Below, one piece after another: positions 19,226 to 27,845 of a stretch of DNA of 40,626 nucleotides. The position numbers and the translations under genes were made by a program. The notes under the pieces were generated by a model. It ran no database searches. It saw nothing but the letters and a program-made list of their open reading frames with translations, and was not told the DNA's origin. Where the stretch lies: the NCBI GenBank assembly GCA_016703965.1, contig JADJBB010000022.1, positions 1-40,626 of the forward strand, given 5' to 3'. The stretch is from Acidobacteriota bacterium. GTDB lineage: Bacteria > Acidobacteriota > Blastocatellia > Pyrinomonadales > Pyrinomonadaceae. Within the stretch, counting starts at the first letter, position 1. Every line of letters starts with the position of its first letter.

Positions 19226-19444
19226 ATGAAACTATCAAAAATAATACATTTCCTTAATGTCCTTGTGGGGTTTGCAGGTGTTGCAACTGCAATCGCCGGA
19301 GTTGTGGCGGGAAATAGCCTTTTGATTGGCATTACGCGAGAACACTTTCTCCTATGTTCAGGCGTACTTATGCTCATCGCGATCTGGCTCTCGGTGAACA
19401 CTGTCCATCACGTCATGCTTGAGAATAAGGGCGAGATCGTCTAG
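19226..19444 (+). CDS. Small two-span membrane protein, unknown
   Basis: 72 residues: MKLSKIIHFLNVLVGFAGVA and AIAGVVAGNSLLIGITREHF, then LLCSGVLMLIAIWLSVNTVH ending HVMLENKGEIV. It has two or three hydrophobic helices and a C-terminal HH pair. No ribosome-binding site is obvious. It sits 22 bp before the P-loop ATPase and probably shares its transcript. Confidence 0.55.
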   Translation: MKLSKIIHFLNVLVGFAGVATAIAGVVAGNSLLIGITREHFLLCSGVLMLIAIWLSVNTVHHVMLENKGEIV

Positions 19445-19466
19445 GACTTCATAGGAGAGTACCCGT

Positions 19467-20021
19467 GTGAGCAAAAGTGCCCCCGGTCGTGGAAGCCCAA
19501 CGAATTGGTATGTCGTTACCGGAGGCCCAAGCTCCGGCAAAACAACGACGGTTAATTTACTGGCTACGCGTGGATACAAAACCACTATCGAACATGCCCG
19601 GCATTATCTTGACACCCAACGCGCCGGTGGCAAGACTGTAAAGGAGGTTAGAGACAACCAGACGAGGTTTCAACTCGGCGTTCTCGATATGCAGATCGAA
19701 CAGGAAGCGGACCTTTCACCGGATGAAGTAGTTTTTCTTGACAGAGCGATTCCCGATGCGTTGGCGTACTGCCGCTTTCTGAACCTTCCCCCGGATAAAA
19801 AGCTAATCAATGCAATACACACGGCGTCGTATAAAAAGATATTTATTCTCGATAAACTACCTTTGGTCAAGGACTACGCACGAACTGAGGATGCGGCGGC
19901 GCAGAAAAGGATCCACGAGTTGATTACCGATGTTTATGAGTCGTTGCCGTTTCCGGTTATCCACGTTCCGATACTGCCGCCGGAAGAACGTGTTGACTAT
20001 ATCCTTAAAAGACTTAAGTGA
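19467..20021 (+). CDS. P-loop ATPase (AAA_28/NadR-like)
   Basis: 184 residues starting at GTG 19467, supported by AGGAGAG 7 bases upstream. Walker A is GGPSSGKTT at residues 19-27. VVFLDRAIPDALAYCRFL supplies the Walker B-like Asp and following motif of the AAA_28 family; KIFILDKLPLVKDYARTEDA looks like the lid segment. Such proteins are small nucleotide-binding ATPases or kinases of uncertain substrate. It follows four small membrane/exported proteins in the same direction. A link to copper homeostasis is only positional. Confidence 0.82.
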   Translation: MSKSAPGRGSPTNWYVVTGGPSSGKTTTVNLLATRGYKTTIEHARHYLDTQRAGGKTVKEVRDNQTRFQLGVLDMQIEQEADLSPDEVVFLDRAIPDALAYCRFLNLPPDKKLINAIHTASYKKIFILDKLPLVKDYARTEDAAAQKRIHELITDVYESLPFPVIHVPILPPEERVDYILKRLK

Positions 20022-20135
20022 AAGTAACAAGAAGAAAATGTCATAGAGGCGGTTCGTTCGGGTTTCAGATTTCGAAACCGCATCACATAAAACGCATCGC
20101 GATATAGCTTTTGCCACGGAACCGGACGCAAGCCG

Positions 20136-20318
20136 CTATAGGATGATCGCGTCTGACGAACCCTCGATAACCGAAACAACCCCAAAACCCAAGAGAGCAA
20201 TACTTCCAGCAATGATCCCATCTCCAACGGCAATGACCCCTTCGAGCGAATTCCAGCCGATTGTTAGATAGGCTAGCAAAAGACCTCGACGCTCGACGTC
20301 AATTCGCGGATCGTTCAC
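20136..20318 (-). pseudogene. N-terminal remnant of a CDF cation-efflux transporter
   Basis: From GTG 20318, VNDPRIDVERRGLLLAYLTI then GWNSLEGVIAVGDGIIAGSI and ALLGFGVVSVIEGSSDAIIL gives the first membrane helices of a CDF family (CzcD/FieF-like) cation transporter. It stops at a TAG where the family usually has Trp (LLWRL). The sequence beyond, to about 20040, is no longer recognisable, so the remaining helices and His-rich parts are missing. The relic follows the kinase gene in the same direction. Confidence 0.65.
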
Positions 20319-20449
20319 ACTTTTGCTTTTAACGGCGCATTCATAGATTGGTCTTCTTGATTTCGGCGTTGTTCGTACATTGCTAACAAAAACAAGGCAG
20401 CTCTAAATTCAAACGTTTGGGTATTTTGGGTATAGGTCCAGATCTGCCA

Positions 20450-21574
20450 TCAAGTGCTTGCCGCTGGGTCAAGAGGAATAGTCAGTGAAAAAGTGGTTAG
20501 ATGAGTAGTACATTTTGCCGTTAAGTGCCCGCCATGTTGAGTAGCGATTTTATGGGCAATTGAAAGGCCGAGTCCTACCCCTTTATCCTTTGTCGTGTAG
20601 AACGGGTCGAAGATCTTTGAGAGATTTGATGGGTCAATGCCGGAACCCGAATCGGTGACCTCGACAACAAAATTATTGTCTTCCTGAAAAGTTCTAAACG
20701 TAATGGTCTGTTCTGCTCCGTTTGACTGGGACATGGCTTGCAGAGCGTTGATCGCAAGATTTAGTACAACCTGCTTTATCTGCTCCGCATCGACAAGAAT
20801 CAGCGGAATATTATTCTGCAAATCTCTAATGACTGCAACTGACTGTGACGCAGCCTGGTTCCCGATCAAACCTGTGATTGAGTCCACGATTTCGTTAAGA
20901 TCAGTTGGCGTTTTAGACGGTGCGTTGGGTCGTGCGAATCGTAAAAACTCACCTACCAGCCGATCTAACCTATCTATTTCACCTTTTGCAAGACCAACGA
21001 ACTCACGCCGAGGACTGTCAACCATTAGCTCGTCCTCTAATATTTCGATGGCTCCTTTTATCGACGCGAGCGGGTTTCGGACCTCATGAACGATGCCGGC
21101 CGAAAGTTCTCCAAGCGACGCCAGTTTCTCTGCTTGGAGCAGCTGTTGAAAGGTTGTTTGCAGCTCGTCGTAGGCTTTTCTCTTTTCCTCCGCATTTCTT
21201 TCAGCCCGTTCCCTGGATTTTCGGAGTCGGTCGCCCAGAGCTCCCATTATTCCGCCAACGAGATTGAAGATAACTATCTCGGCATATTGATTTATAGAAT
21301 AATCGAAGTGCCCATGCTGCCAGTGTAAATAAATATGCGGGGAGTAAATGATGGTTGTAAAAAGAGATGCCGCGAGCCCGCCTCTAAGACCAAATATCAA
21401 AGCGGCAGCTATGATCGGTACGTAGTAGATCCGCTGATATATCTCGTGCCAAACGATCTGATCGGTAGGCGTGAGAAAGTGAAGGACCGTAATTAGGATA
21501 ATCACCACTGCAATGACGATCCATACATACAGGCGGTTTCGAGAGGAGATGATATTGAAGGTCTGCGTATCCAT
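20450..21574 (-). CDS. Membrane histidine kinase of the copper operon
   Basis: 374 residues. Four short N-terminal membrane spans (LYVWIVIAVVIILITVLHFL, YYVPIIAAALIFGL and two more up to about residue 113) without a large periplasmic loop suggest sensing within the membrane. A coiled linker follows, then HisKA with phospho-accepting His163 (AGIVHEVRNPLASIKG). HATPase boxes: N (NLAINALQAM), G1 (DSGSGIDPS), F (FDPFYTTKDKG) and G2 (GVGLGLSIAHKIA). It starts directly after the regulator stop with no gap. The operon (CopA, DUF4198, regulator, kinase) indicates a metal-responsive two-component system. Functionally ZraS-like, but the sensor domain differs. Confidence 0.92.
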   Translation of the reverse strand: MDTQTFNIISSRNRLYVWIVIAVVIILITVLHFLTPTDQIVWHEIYQRIYYVPIIAAALIFGLRGGLAASLFTTIIYSPHIYLHWQHGHFDYSINQYAEIVIFNLVGGIMGALGDRLRKSRERAERNAEEKRKAYDELQTTFQQLLQAEKLASLGELSAGIVHEVRNPLASIKGAIEILEDELMVDSPRREFVGLAKGEIDRLDRLVGEFLRFARPNAPSKTPTDLNEIVDSITGLIGNQAASQSVAVIRDLQNNIPLILVDAEQIKQVVLNLAINALQAMSQSNGAEQTITFRTFQEDNNFVVEVTDSGSGIDPSNLSKIFDPFYTTKDKGVGLGLSIAHKIATQHGGHLTAKCTTHLTTFSLTIPLDPAAST

Positions 21575-22969
21575 CTAGTCGTCCGAAATGCTGGAACCCG
21601 ACTCGTCTAAATCGTACTTCTGAATCCGATATATAAGTGCGCTTCGAGTAATACCTAAATATTTTGATGTTTGTGACTGATTTCCGCCATGCCTGAGAAG
21701 CGAGCTACGTATGATTTCCCGTTCTAAGGCTTCTAGATTTATCGGCTCGGACGGGAGTTCAAACCACAATTCCCCTTTTGTCGACGATGGGTTTTTCACG
21801 GTTTCGGGGACGTCGGTGAGAGTCAAAGTATCGCCATCGGAAAGGACCACCATTCTTTCTACCAGATTCTCCAGTTCGCGAACGTTGCCCATCCACGGAT
21901 AATCAAAAAACACCTTGAACACCTCGCGGGCTATCTTTGGCGGTCTCATACCATGTTTCGAAGCGGATCGGATGACAAAATGTTCGGTCAGGACCGGCAG
22001 ATCCTCACGGCGTTCACGCAGCGGTGGAATCGTGATGGGAACGACCGCTAGCCGGTAGTAAAGATCCTCGCGGAAGGCGTTTTCTTTTATAAGTTCAGGC
22101 AGGTTCTCGTTGCTGGCGGCAATTATTCGAGCATCTACCTTACGCGGGATGTTCTCGCCAAGCCGTGTCACTTCCTGCTCCTGTAAAACCCTCAATAGCC
22201 GTGTTTGAGACTGGAGAGGCATGGCACTTATCTCATCAAGGAATAAGGTGCCGCCGTTAGCTTCCTCAAATTTACCCGTCGATTCGTGGGCCGCACCGGT
22301 GAACGCTCCTTTCTTATATCCAAATAGCTCCGCTTCGATTAATGTTTCTGGTATGGCGGCGCAGTTGATAGCAACAAAGGGATTGTTTTTGCGCGTGCCG
22401 GAAAAGTGTATTCCTTTCGCGATCAATTCCTTCCCGGTTCCCGTTTCGCCTTCGATCAAAACTGTGACGTTTGTTTTGGACACCCTCTCAACCAGGTCAA
22501 AAACCTGAAGCATCTTCTCAGATGTTCCGATAACGTTCTCGATTCGAAAGTCTTCGTGAATCTGCCGTCTCAGCCTTCTATTTTCCGCTAGGGCATGGCC
22601 GTATTTTAGAGCTTTCTCGACTGTAAGCAGGATCTCCTGTCGATTAAAGGGCTTGGTAATAAAATCAAAAGCCCCACCGCGCATCGCTTCTACCGCCGTA
22701 TCGACATCTCCAAAAGCTGTAATAACAATGATCGGTATTTCGCTGTTGATCGCCGTTGCTTGGCTGACAAGCTGCGACCCCGTCATCTTCGGCATTCGCC
22801 AATCCGTGATGACGCAGTCAAAATCTTCTGCTGAATACGATTTTAAGGCTTCCCTGCCGTCACCCTCGCTCACGACAGAATGCCCGGCCTCGGAAAGCTG
22901 GAATTCAAGGACGCGGCGCAAGGAATCATCATCATCGACGAGCAAGATTTTGGCGTTCGCTTCTTTCAT
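21575..22969 (-). CDS. Sigma-54-dependent response regulator (NtrC/ZraR-type)
   Basis: 464 residues. Receiver domain with acidic pocket (LLVDDDDS), phospho-acceptor Asp56 (DCVITDWRMPKMTG), Thr84 (VITAFGD) and Lys106 (FITKPFN). AAA+ domain with Walker A GETGTGKE (174-181), the sigma-54 contact loop GAFTGA (221-226), LFLDEISAMPLQ as Walker B and the arginine-finger region REDLYYRLAVVPI. The C-terminal Fis-type helix-turn-helix (LLRHGGNQSQTSKYLGITRS) binds enhancers. All key residues are present. Co-transcribed with its kinase (no gap) and 7 bp after a DUF4198 gene. Likely target: the sigma-54-like promoters at 17709-17754. Confidence 0.95.
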   Translation of the reverse strand: MKEANAKILLVDDDDSLRRVLEFQLSEAGHSVVSEGDGREALKSYSAEDFDCVITDWRMPKMTGSQLVSQATAINSEIPIIVITAFGDVDTAVEAMRGGAFDFITKPFNRQEILLTVEKALKYGHALAENRRLRRQIHEDFRIENVIGTSEKMLQVFDLVERVSKTNVTVLIEGETGTGKELIAKGIHFSGTRKNNPFVAINCAAIPETLIEAELFGYKKGAFTGAAHESTGKFEEANGGTLFLDEISAMPLQSQTRLLRVLQEQEVTRLGENIPRKVDARIIAASNENLPELIKENAFREDLYYRLAVVPITIPPLRERREDLPVLTEHFVIRSASKHGMRPPKIAREVFKVFFDYPWMGNVRELENLVERMVVLSDGDTLTLTDVPETVKNPSSTKGELWFELPSEPINLEALEREIIRSSLLRHGGNQSQTSKYLGITRSALIYRIQKYDLDESGSSISDD

Positions 22970-22976
22970 TTTTAGA

Positions 22977-23783
22977 TCATTTCATCTCAAAAGTAAGCGT
23001 TGTCCATTTTGATTCGTAATTTAGGTTTGGATCGGCGAGTTTGCTCATGTTGATAAACTTGACATACCACTTCCCTGATCCGTCGAGTTTCAACTTCACA
23101 ATGCCCTTCGCGTCGCTTCTGAGTTCTGGTGACGTTTTGATCTTTCCGCTTTCCTCGCGACCGGCGAGAACGACTTGATCCGCGAGTGGCTTCCCGTCCT
23201 TCAGGCACAGGACTTCCATCGTGTCACCCTTTTTAAGATTGTAAGGATTCTGCTGCGGGACGAGTTCTACCGGATAGCCCAGAACGGTCTTGTAATCATC
23301 CGTTTGCTTTTTGCCGACTTGCAAGATCGCTTTGACGTGCTTTGCGTAACGCTCCTTGGCGTCCTTTTCGAGTTCGCCGGTCTTGCGGCGTTCTTCCAAG
23401 GTATCGGGCAGGCCGTCCTCTTTAAGATATTCGTTAAAATCCGCCGCTTTTAGTGCGATCTCGCGCGATTTCGTTGAAAGCCCGACGACATAGGTCCCCG
23501 CCGCGCCGGTTGTCAGGTTCAGAAAGGCGGTCGTTTCGTCTTTGGAAAGATCGGCCTCCACCGGATGCACACGATTTCCACTCGACACGACGCTCACGTC
23601 GTTTAGCCGGGCGAATGTAACCGCTCCCTCGCTCGCAAGAAATGTCCCGTTCATTACCTTGACAGTAAATTTCGAGTTAGGCTTTAGGAAATAGCTGTCC
23701 GTTTTGAGAAACAGATCGTGCGCCACGATCGACGCGACCAATGACAGCGATAAAATAAATGCAAAGATAGTGTGTTTTTTCAT
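22977..23783 (-). CDS. DUF4198 (NikM-like) periplasmic protein, copy 2
   Basis: 268 residues from ATG 23783, which has GAGGAAA upstream. The signal peptide is MKKHTIFAFILSLSLVASIV with cleavage after VA, leaving His-Asp-Leu-Phe at the mature N-terminus, a typical DUF4198 beginning where the His can serve as a metal ligand. Conserved blocks: YFLKPNSKFTVKVMNGTF, EGAVTFARLNDVSVV, PVELVPQQNPYNLKKGD, CLKDGKPLADQVV and GSGKWYVKFINMSKL. The C-terminal half is a carrier-like beta-sandwich. About 55-60% similar to the copy just upstream. DUF4198 domains occur in proteins linked to nickel/cobalt transport; here a copper role is inferred from the operon. Confidence 0.85.
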   Translation of the reverse strand: MKKHTIFAFILSLSLVASIVAHDLFLKTDSYFLKPNSKFTVKVMNGTFLASEGAVTFARLNDVSVVSSGNRVHPVEADLSKDETTAFLNLTTGAAGTYVVGLSTKSREIALKAADFNEYLKEDGLPDTLEERRKTGELEKDAKERYAKHVKAILQVGKKQTDDYKTVLGYPVELVPQQNPYNLKKGDTMEVLCLKDGKPLADQVVLAGREESGKIKTSPELRSDAKGIVKLKLDGSGKWYVKFINMSKLADPNLNYESKWTTLTFEMK

Positions 23784-23796
23784 TTCGATTTCCTCT

Positions 23797-24609
23797 CTAC
23801 TTGATTTCAAAAGTGAGGGTTGCCCATTTCGATTCGTAATTCAGTTTCGGATCGTCGATCTTGACCATATTGATAAACTTGGCGTACCATTTGCCCGCGC
23901 CGGTCAGTTTGACTTTGATTATGCCGTCCTTGTCGGTGCGGGCGCTGGTTTCGCCCAGCATTTTGCCGTCGGCCTCATATCCGGTTGTGACGATCTGGCC
24001 GGCGAGCGGTTTGCCATCCTTAAGGCATAAAATATCCAGCGAACTTCCTCTCTTCAGCTTGTAAGGATTTTGCTGAGGTACCATTTCGACGGCATAGCCA
24101 AGGATCGTATTGTAATTATCGGTTGCTTTATTGCCCGCCTGAAAGATCGTTTTGACATATTTCGAATAACGGTAACGGGCGTCCTTATCGAGCTCGCCGT
24201 CACGCGTTCGGGCCTCTAAAATATCGGGAATGCCTTCGGCCGGCAAATACTTGTTAAACTCAGCCGCTGGGAGCGCGCTTTCGCGCCACATCGTCGATAG
24301 ACCGGCAATGTAGTTCCCAGCCTCTGTCGGCGTAACGTTCAAAAAGGCCGTGGTTTCGTTTTTTGTAAGGTTTGCCTCAACCGGGTGTGAAACCGCCCCG
24401 GACGGCGAAACGACACTCATATCCGTTAAACGCGCAAACGTAACCGCGCCTTCGCTTTTCTGAAACGTGCCATTCATAACGCTGATCGAAATCTTCTTGT
24501 TGACCTTTACGAAATAGCTGTCGAGCTTGAAAAACAGATCGTGACCGAACACTGGTAATGACAGCAGCAAGCTGATCAGGAAAAGGGCTGTAATTTTTTT
24601 CGTTTTCAT
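23797..24609 (-). CDS. DUF4198 (NikM-like) periplasmic protein, copy 1
   Basis: 270 residues from ATG 24609; AGGAGA lies 3-8 bases upstream, overriding a longer upstream start inside the methyltransferase gene. The signal peptide (ITALFLISLLLSLPVFG) is followed by the mature N-terminus His-Asp-Leu-Phe-Phe. Shared blocks with copy 2: KISISVMNGTF, EGAVTFARLTDMSVV, VEMVPQQNPYKLKRGSS, CLKDGKPLAGQIV and GAGKWYAKFINMVKI, ending LTFEIK. It follows the methyltransferase by 7 bp and precedes copy 2 by 13 bp. The tandem arrangement indicates a local duplication, now well diverged. Confidence 0.85.
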   Translation of the reverse strand: MKTKKITALFLISLLLSLPVFGHDLFFKLDSYFVKVNKKISISVMNGTFQKSEGAVTFARLTDMSVVSPSGAVSHPVEANLTKNETTAFLNVTPTEAGNYIAGLSTMWRESALPAAEFNKYLPAEGIPDILEARTRDGELDKDARYRYSKYVKTIFQAGNKATDNYNTILGYAVEMVPQQNPYKLKRGSSLDILCLKDGKPLAGQIVTTGYEADGKMLGETSARTDKDGIIKVKLTGAGKWYAKFINMVKIDDPKLNYESKWATLTFEIK

Positions 24610-24616
24610 AATTCTC

Positions 24617-25270
24617 CTATTGTGTCTTGCCGCATCGGTGCAGGCGAATTGTTCCAAACAAGGTGTTGAAAGAACGGGTCTCTTCGACATTTACAAATCC
24701 CGCTTCCGTCAGCAATACTGGGAGCCTGCCGGCGAAGCTGTCCTCAGTCGTTTCGAATCCGTCGAGAAGTTGAATAAAACGGGACGAAAGCTTCATCAAC
24801 TGATTTGCGGGTAGACCCCAATCCGCCACATGAAATTCGCCGTCTGGTTTGAGAACGCGGGCCACTTCGCCCATGGTTTTGAGTTTATTTTCTCGGGTTA
24901 GGTGGTGAAAAAACAAACTCGAAATAACGCGATCAAAGGACTCGTACTGGTACGGCAGATCAAACGACATGCCTTCGTCGACTTGAATCTCCAGACCGGC
25001 GGATCTGGCCTTCTTTTTGGCTATTGCCAAAATCTTGCCGTCGCCGTCAATCCCGACTACTTCGGCGAGCGGTTGATCTTGTTTCAAAAGAAGCGTAAGC
25101 GTCGCCGTGCCGCAAGCAAGATCGAGAACGCGATGATTGATTTCAATGCTGGCTTGTTCCACTAGAGCCTTTTTGAAAACGCCGTCTCGCGTAGTCAACC
25201 GCACAACCGGGTCATAAAAAGGTGTTAGCCAATCATAGCTCAATGCCGGGATGTATCTATCATTCTTCAT
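24617..25270 (-). CDS. Class I SAM-dependent methyltransferase in the copA operon
   Basis: 217 residues. Motif I VLDLACGTATLTLLL (48-62), motif II acidic residue VVGIDGDGKIL, and the post-motif FDRVISSLFFHHLTREN plus EVARVLKPDGEFHVADWG place it with UbiE/Methyltransf_25-type enzymes. The opening SYDWLTPFYDPVVRLTTRD is the UbiE-like N-terminal helix that caps the active site. The substrate is unknown. It begins 5 bp after the copA stop, so it is translationally linked to a copper ATPase. Arsenite methyltransferase is unlikely, because it lacks the characteristic Cys residues. Confidence 0.87.
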   Translation of the reverse strand: MKNDRYIPALSYDWLTPFYDPVVRLTTRDGVFKKALVEQASIEINHRVLDLACGTATLTLLLKQDQPLAEVVGIDGDGKILAIAKKKARSAGLEIQVDEGMSFDLPYQYESFDRVISSLFFHHLTRENKLKTMGEVARVLKPDGEFHVADWGLPANQLMKLSSRFIQLLDGFETTEDSFAGRLPVLLTEAGFVNVEETRSFNTLFGTIRLHRCGKTQ

Positions 25271-25275
25271 GCTGT

Positions 25276-27807
25276 CTACAATTTCAAATTTCTGAGACGC
25301 AACGCATTGACAATAACTGATACGGAACTAAACGTCATCGCCGCACTGGCGATCATTGGGCTTAATAATAAACCAAAGATCGGAAACAAAACGCCAGCCG
25401 CGATCGGTACGCCGACGAGATTGTAAATGAATGCGAAGAACAAGTTCTGACGGATGTTCTTCATTGTCGCTTCGCTTAGTTTTTTCGCCCTAAGGATTCC
25501 ACGCAGATCGCCTTTTAGAAGCGTTATATCAGCGGATTCCATTGCCACGTCGGTTCCGGTCCCCATGGCGATCCCAACTTGCGCTTGTGCAAGCGCCGGT
25601 GCATCATTCACGCCGTCGCCGGCCATAGCGACGATCTTGCCCTGGGCCTGCAGTTCTTTGATCTTTTCAGCCTTTTGTTCAGGCAAAACGTCAGCGAAGA
25701 CCTTGTCGATGCCGAGCTTTTTGGCTACAGCGTCGGCCGTAATTGCATTATCCCCCGTCATCATGACGACTTCGATCTTTTGCCGATGCAATTCACTGAT
25801 GGCATCCTTAGCAGACTCTTTGATTGTGTCTGCAACGCCGACCAGGCCAGCGGCTTTCCCGTCAACGGCTACAAGCATTACCGTTTGCCCTTCGGCTCGG
25901 AGCTCATCGGCTTTTCCATCTGCCGGGAAATCAATGTTGTTTTCCATCATCAGCTTCGCATTACCGAGTAACACCTTTTTCCCGTCGATCGATCCCGTGA
26001 TCCCTTTACCTGTGATGGATTCAAAATCTTCCACCTTCGCAAGTTCGATATTTTTCTCTTCGGCGCCCTTGATGATCGCTTCCGCCAGCGGATGCTCGCT
26101 CGATCTTTCAAGACTGGCTGCAAGGCGCAAGATCTCGATGTCGGCTGATCCATTCAACGAGATAACCTTCTGAAGCCGGGGTTTGCCCTCGGTCAAAGTG
26201 CCGGTCTTATCAACGACAATCGAATTCACCTTCTCCAGAATCTCCAAAGCCTCGGCTTTCTTAACTAATACGCCGTGCCGAGCACCGTGTCCGGTCCCAA
26301 CCATGATCGACATCGGGGTTGCCAAGCCCAGGGCACACGGACAGGCAATGATCAAAACCGAAACGGCAGCTACCATCGCGTATGCGAAACTGCCGAAGAT
26401 CAGCCAGACGGCGAACGCGACAATTGCAACAACAATAACCGCCGGGACAAAATAGGCCGATACGACATCGACAAGACGCTGGATCGGAGCGCGAGAGCGC
26501 TGGGCCTCGCCAACCATCCGAACGATTTGTGCAAGCAGCGTGTCGCTGCCAACCTTTTCCGCTTTCATTACAAAGCCGCGTCGGCCATTGATCGTTCCGC
26601 CGATGACCTTATCGCCGACCGTCTTTTCGACCGGGATCGATTCGCCCGTTACCATCGACTCGTCAACCGAAGTATCGCCTTCCAGGATCGAGCCGTCGGT
26701 TGGGATCTTTTCGTTTGCCTTCACCCTCAAACTCGCATCGATCTGAACGTCCTTTAGCGCGATCTCGGCTTCAGTGCCGTCGTCAAAAACAACGATTGCG
26801 GTTTCAGGTGCGAGTCCGAGGAGTTCCTTGATCGCGCTCGACGTTTGGCTCCTTGCCCGTAATTCCAACACCTGGCCGAGCAGAACAAGGGTTGTAATTA
26901 CGGCCGCCGCCTCGAAGTATGCGGAGATCAACCCAGTGTGCTCATTTCGCATGGATGCGGGGAACAATTCGGGTAGGAAGAGAGCAACAAGACTGAATAG
27001 ATATGCCGCACCGGTGCCGATGGCGATCAGCGTGAACATATTCGGGCTGACGTTCTTTACGGAAGCCCAGGCGCGCTGAAAGAAAGGAAATCCGCCCCAG
27101 AGGATAACGGGTGTTGATAAAACAAATTGGATCCAGAGTGCGATCTTTGGCGAAACGTATTCGTGATAGTTCGGCAGCATCTCACCCATTGCCAGTGCAA
27201 AAACAGGGAGCGTGAGTACGGCCGAGATCCAAAATCTCCGCTTCATATCCACATATTCCGGATCGGGCCCGTCGTCGAGGGTCATCACCTTCGGCTCAAG
27301 TGCCATCCCGCATTTTGGACAGCTTCCCGGGCCGATCTGCACAATTTCTGGGTGCATCGGACAGGTGTACTCCACGCCCTTACTTTCGGCCTCAAGTTTT
27401 TCTTCTTTTTTCCCATCGAGGAAACTCGCCGGATTTTGCTTGAACTTGTTCAAGCAACTGGTCGAGCAGAAATAATAAGTTTCGCCCTCGAAATCAAACT
27501 TGCCCGCTGACGTTTCGGGCGCGACCGTCATTCCGCACACCGGGTCAACAAACTCTCCACCCGCCGTTGCCTCCATGGCGCCGTGCGAGACGGTTTCTTT
27601 TTGTTCGCGTCCGATCTCGACAAGACCACTCGGGGGTACGCCTTGTGTTTGGGCAATAAATTTCTGCAAGCAGCCCTTAGAGCAAAAATAGTAAGTCTTG
27701 CCCTCATGATTAAAAGTTCCTGCGGCCTTCGCCGGATCGACCGTCATTCCGCATATCGGATCAATAAATTCGTCTGTTGTTGCGCCCTGTTTTCCAGTTC
27801 CTGTCAT
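25276..27807 (-). CDS. copA: CopA-type Cu(I) P1B-ATPase with two N-terminal YHS domains
   Basis: 843 residues; ATP-driven export of Cu(I) (or Ag) from cytoplasm to periplasm. In place of HMA domains the N-terminus has two YHS domains (DPICGMTVDPAKAAGTFNHE at about 17 and DPVCGMTVAPETSAGKFDFE at about 87, each with a CxxxC: CSKGC and CSTSC), then a heavy-metal-binding CPMHPE...CPKCGM ribbon at about 150. The transporter core has eight spans, VTGES phosphatase motif, CPC at about residue 489 in span 6, DKTGT with catalytic Asp about 531, SSEHPLAEA (the HP locus) and GDGVNDAPAL. NALRLRNLKL ends it. Start at 27807 has GAGGAGG 5-8 bases ahead. First large gene of the seven-gene operon. Confidence 0.95.
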   Translation of the reverse strand: MTGTGKQGATTDEFIDPICGMTVDPAKAAGTFNHEGKTYYFCSKGCLQKFIAQTQGVPPSGLVEIGREQKETVSHGAMEATAGGEFVDPVCGMTVAPETSAGKFDFEGETYYFCSTSCLNKFKQNPASFLDGKKEEKLEAESKGVEYTCPMHPEIVQIGPGSCPKCGMALEPKVMTLDDGPDPEYVDMKRRFWISAVLTLPVFALAMGEMLPNYHEYVSPKIALWIQFVLSTPVILWGGFPFFQRAWASVKNVSPNMFTLIAIGTGAAYLFSLVALFLPELFPASMRNEHTGLISAYFEAAAVITTLVLLGQVLELRARSQTSSAIKELLGLAPETAIVVFDDGTEAEIALKDVQIDASLRVKANEKIPTDGSILEGDTSVDESMVTGESIPVEKTVGDKVIGGTINGRRGFVMKAEKVGSDTLLAQIVRMVGEAQRSRAPIQRLVDVVSAYFVPAVIVVAIVAFAVWLIFGSFAYAMVAAVSVLIIACPCALGLATPMSIMVGTGHGARHGVLVKKAEALEILEKVNSIVVDKTGTLTEGKPRLQKVISLNGSADIEILRLAASLERSSEHPLAEAIIKGAEEKNIELAKVEDFESITGKGITGSIDGKKVLLGNAKLMMENNIDFPADGKADELRAEGQTVMLVAVDGKAAGLVGVADTIKESAKDAISELHRQKIEVVMMTGDNAITADAVAKKLGIDKVFADVLPEQKAEKIKELQAQGKIVAMAGDGVNDAPALAQAQVGIAMGTGTDVAMESADITLLKGDLRGILRAKKLSEATMKNIRQNLFFAFIYNLVGVPIAAGVLFPIFGLLLSPMIASAAMTFSSVSVIVNALRLRNLKL

Positions 27808-27845
27808 GGCCCCTCCTCGTGGGAAAAATACCCTTTCACACCTGC

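Noticed and set aside
24617..25270. Arsenite methyltransferase (ArsM)
   Set aside because: SAM motif is present but the Cys residues needed to bind arsenite are absent, and there are no ars genes nearby.
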